DNA from: Streptomyces milbemycinicus
GTDB lineage: Bacteria; Actinomycetota; Actinomycetes; Streptomycetales; Streptomycetaceae
DNA length: 39,457 nucleotides
Reading direction: 5' to 3'
NCBI RefSeq assembly: GCF_002154605.1
Contig: NZ_MUNE01000400.1
Span: 1-39,457 of the forward strand
In this document: positions 39,281-39,457 of the stretch, piece after piece
Numbering within the stretch: the stretch's first letter is position 1
Layout: the number at the start of each line of letters is the position of its first letter
Made by a program: the position numbers and the translations under genes
The notes under the pieces: generated by a model
Databases searched by the model: none
What the model saw: the letters and a program-made list of their open reading frames with translations, nothing else
Told to the model about the DNA's origin: nothing

Positions 39281-39328
39281 GGAGCGCCTCTCTCGGATCT
39301 CGGAACTCTCGGCCCTGCTCGCATCCAA

Positions 39329-39345
39329 TCTGACGGATAGTCAGA
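39329..39345. promoter_or_regulatory. Operator-like dyad before the fused acyl-CoA dehydrogenase
   Basis: TCTGAC-GGATA-GTCAGA, a six-base dyad with a five-base spacer, ends 49 bases before the start codon. It fits a TetR-family operator, as is common for acyl-CoA dehydrogenase genes. No regulator is adjacent within the window. Confidence 0.6.
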
Positions 39346-39397
39346 AATGAGGGAAGACCGGTGAACCCGAGAAGACCGGTACCTGGTGGGCCGCGGC

Positions 39398-39457
39398 TCA
39401 GGCCGCCGACTCGTCGCCGGCGTCTGCGTCGGCGGCGGCGGCGTCCGCGGGCGCCGC
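39398..39457 (-). CDS. C-terminal end of an unidentified gene
   Basis: Only the last 19 codons are in the window: an Ala/Asp-rich tail reading AAPADAAAADADAGDESAA followed by a stop (TGA at 39398-39400). The family cannot be determined. The tail is acidic and probably disordered. Confidence 0.45.
   Translation of the reverse strand, partial: AAPADAAAADADAGDESAA

Noticed and set aside
1..39457. CRISPR array, tRNA genes, rRNA genes, transposase or integrase genes
   Set aside because: None was found: the 14-bp array has no spacers, and no tRNA-like TTCGAATC arm context, transposase motif or flanking terminal inverted repeats were recognised by eye.

Overview
This window looks like chromosomal DNA of a Streptomyces or a close actinobacterial relative. 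It is GC-rich with strong third-position G/C bias, many GTG starts, Shine-Dalgarno GGAGG motifs and typical actinobacterial families (DUF5302, the RNase H/phosphatase fusion, SigE-family sigma factor, DUF427). The only RNA gene recognised is rnpB at 20444-20857 on the minus strand.

Left, 1-2186 (minus): an operon with overlapping or closely spaced genes encodes a fatty acyl-AMP ligase, a free-standing acyl carrier protein and the start of a soluble diiron acyl-ACP desaturase that runs off the edge. Together they would activate a fatty acid, load it on the carrier and desaturate it, as lipid-initiated natural product pathways do. A Tat-exported, bicovalent-type FAD oxidoreductase is divergent from it. 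At 4.2-7.8 kb follow a DUF3592 membrane protein preceded by a 14-bp tandem repeat, an internally deleted PLP-enzyme pseudogene, a SnoaL-like protein behind a striking dyad, a lipoprotein and a DUF427 protein.

Island, 7.85-12.9 kb: a block of visibly lower GC carries an LLM-type (F420/flavin) oxidoreductase, beta and alpha subunits of a Rieske ring-hydroxylating dioxygenase (alpha frameshifted) and a divergent acyl-CoA ligase. It looks like an imported aromatic-acid catabolic cassette.

Scarred zone, 12.9-18.3 kb: an intact pair (MBL-fold hydrolase and type-B carboxylesterase) lies among remnants: a 5'-truncated RidA fragment, a frameshifted and truncated KdsB-like cytidylyltransferase, an internally deleted WD40 protein and an unidentified degraded stretch with two near-identical 24-bp motifs. 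This suggests repeated insertion and deletion at the boundary between accessory and core DNA.

Conserved core, 18.3-39.4 kb: DUF5302 protein, DEAD-box helicase, rnpB, Uma2-family protein, YaaA, KDPG aldolase behind a perfect palindrome, a Nif3 / zinc-ribbon / RNase H-phosphatase operon (the zinc-ribbon gene apparently starting at CTG), a long low-complexity protein, a MaoC hydratase / alcohol dehydrogenase / SDR operon behind a KstR-like dyad, a two-component system, a SigE-type sigma factor with a coupled membrane protein, an MFS exporter and a fused double acyl-CoA dehydrogenase resembling FadE34. The hydratase, SDR and fused dehydrogenase would supply much of a beta-oxidation cycle for sterol-like or branched acyl-CoAs.
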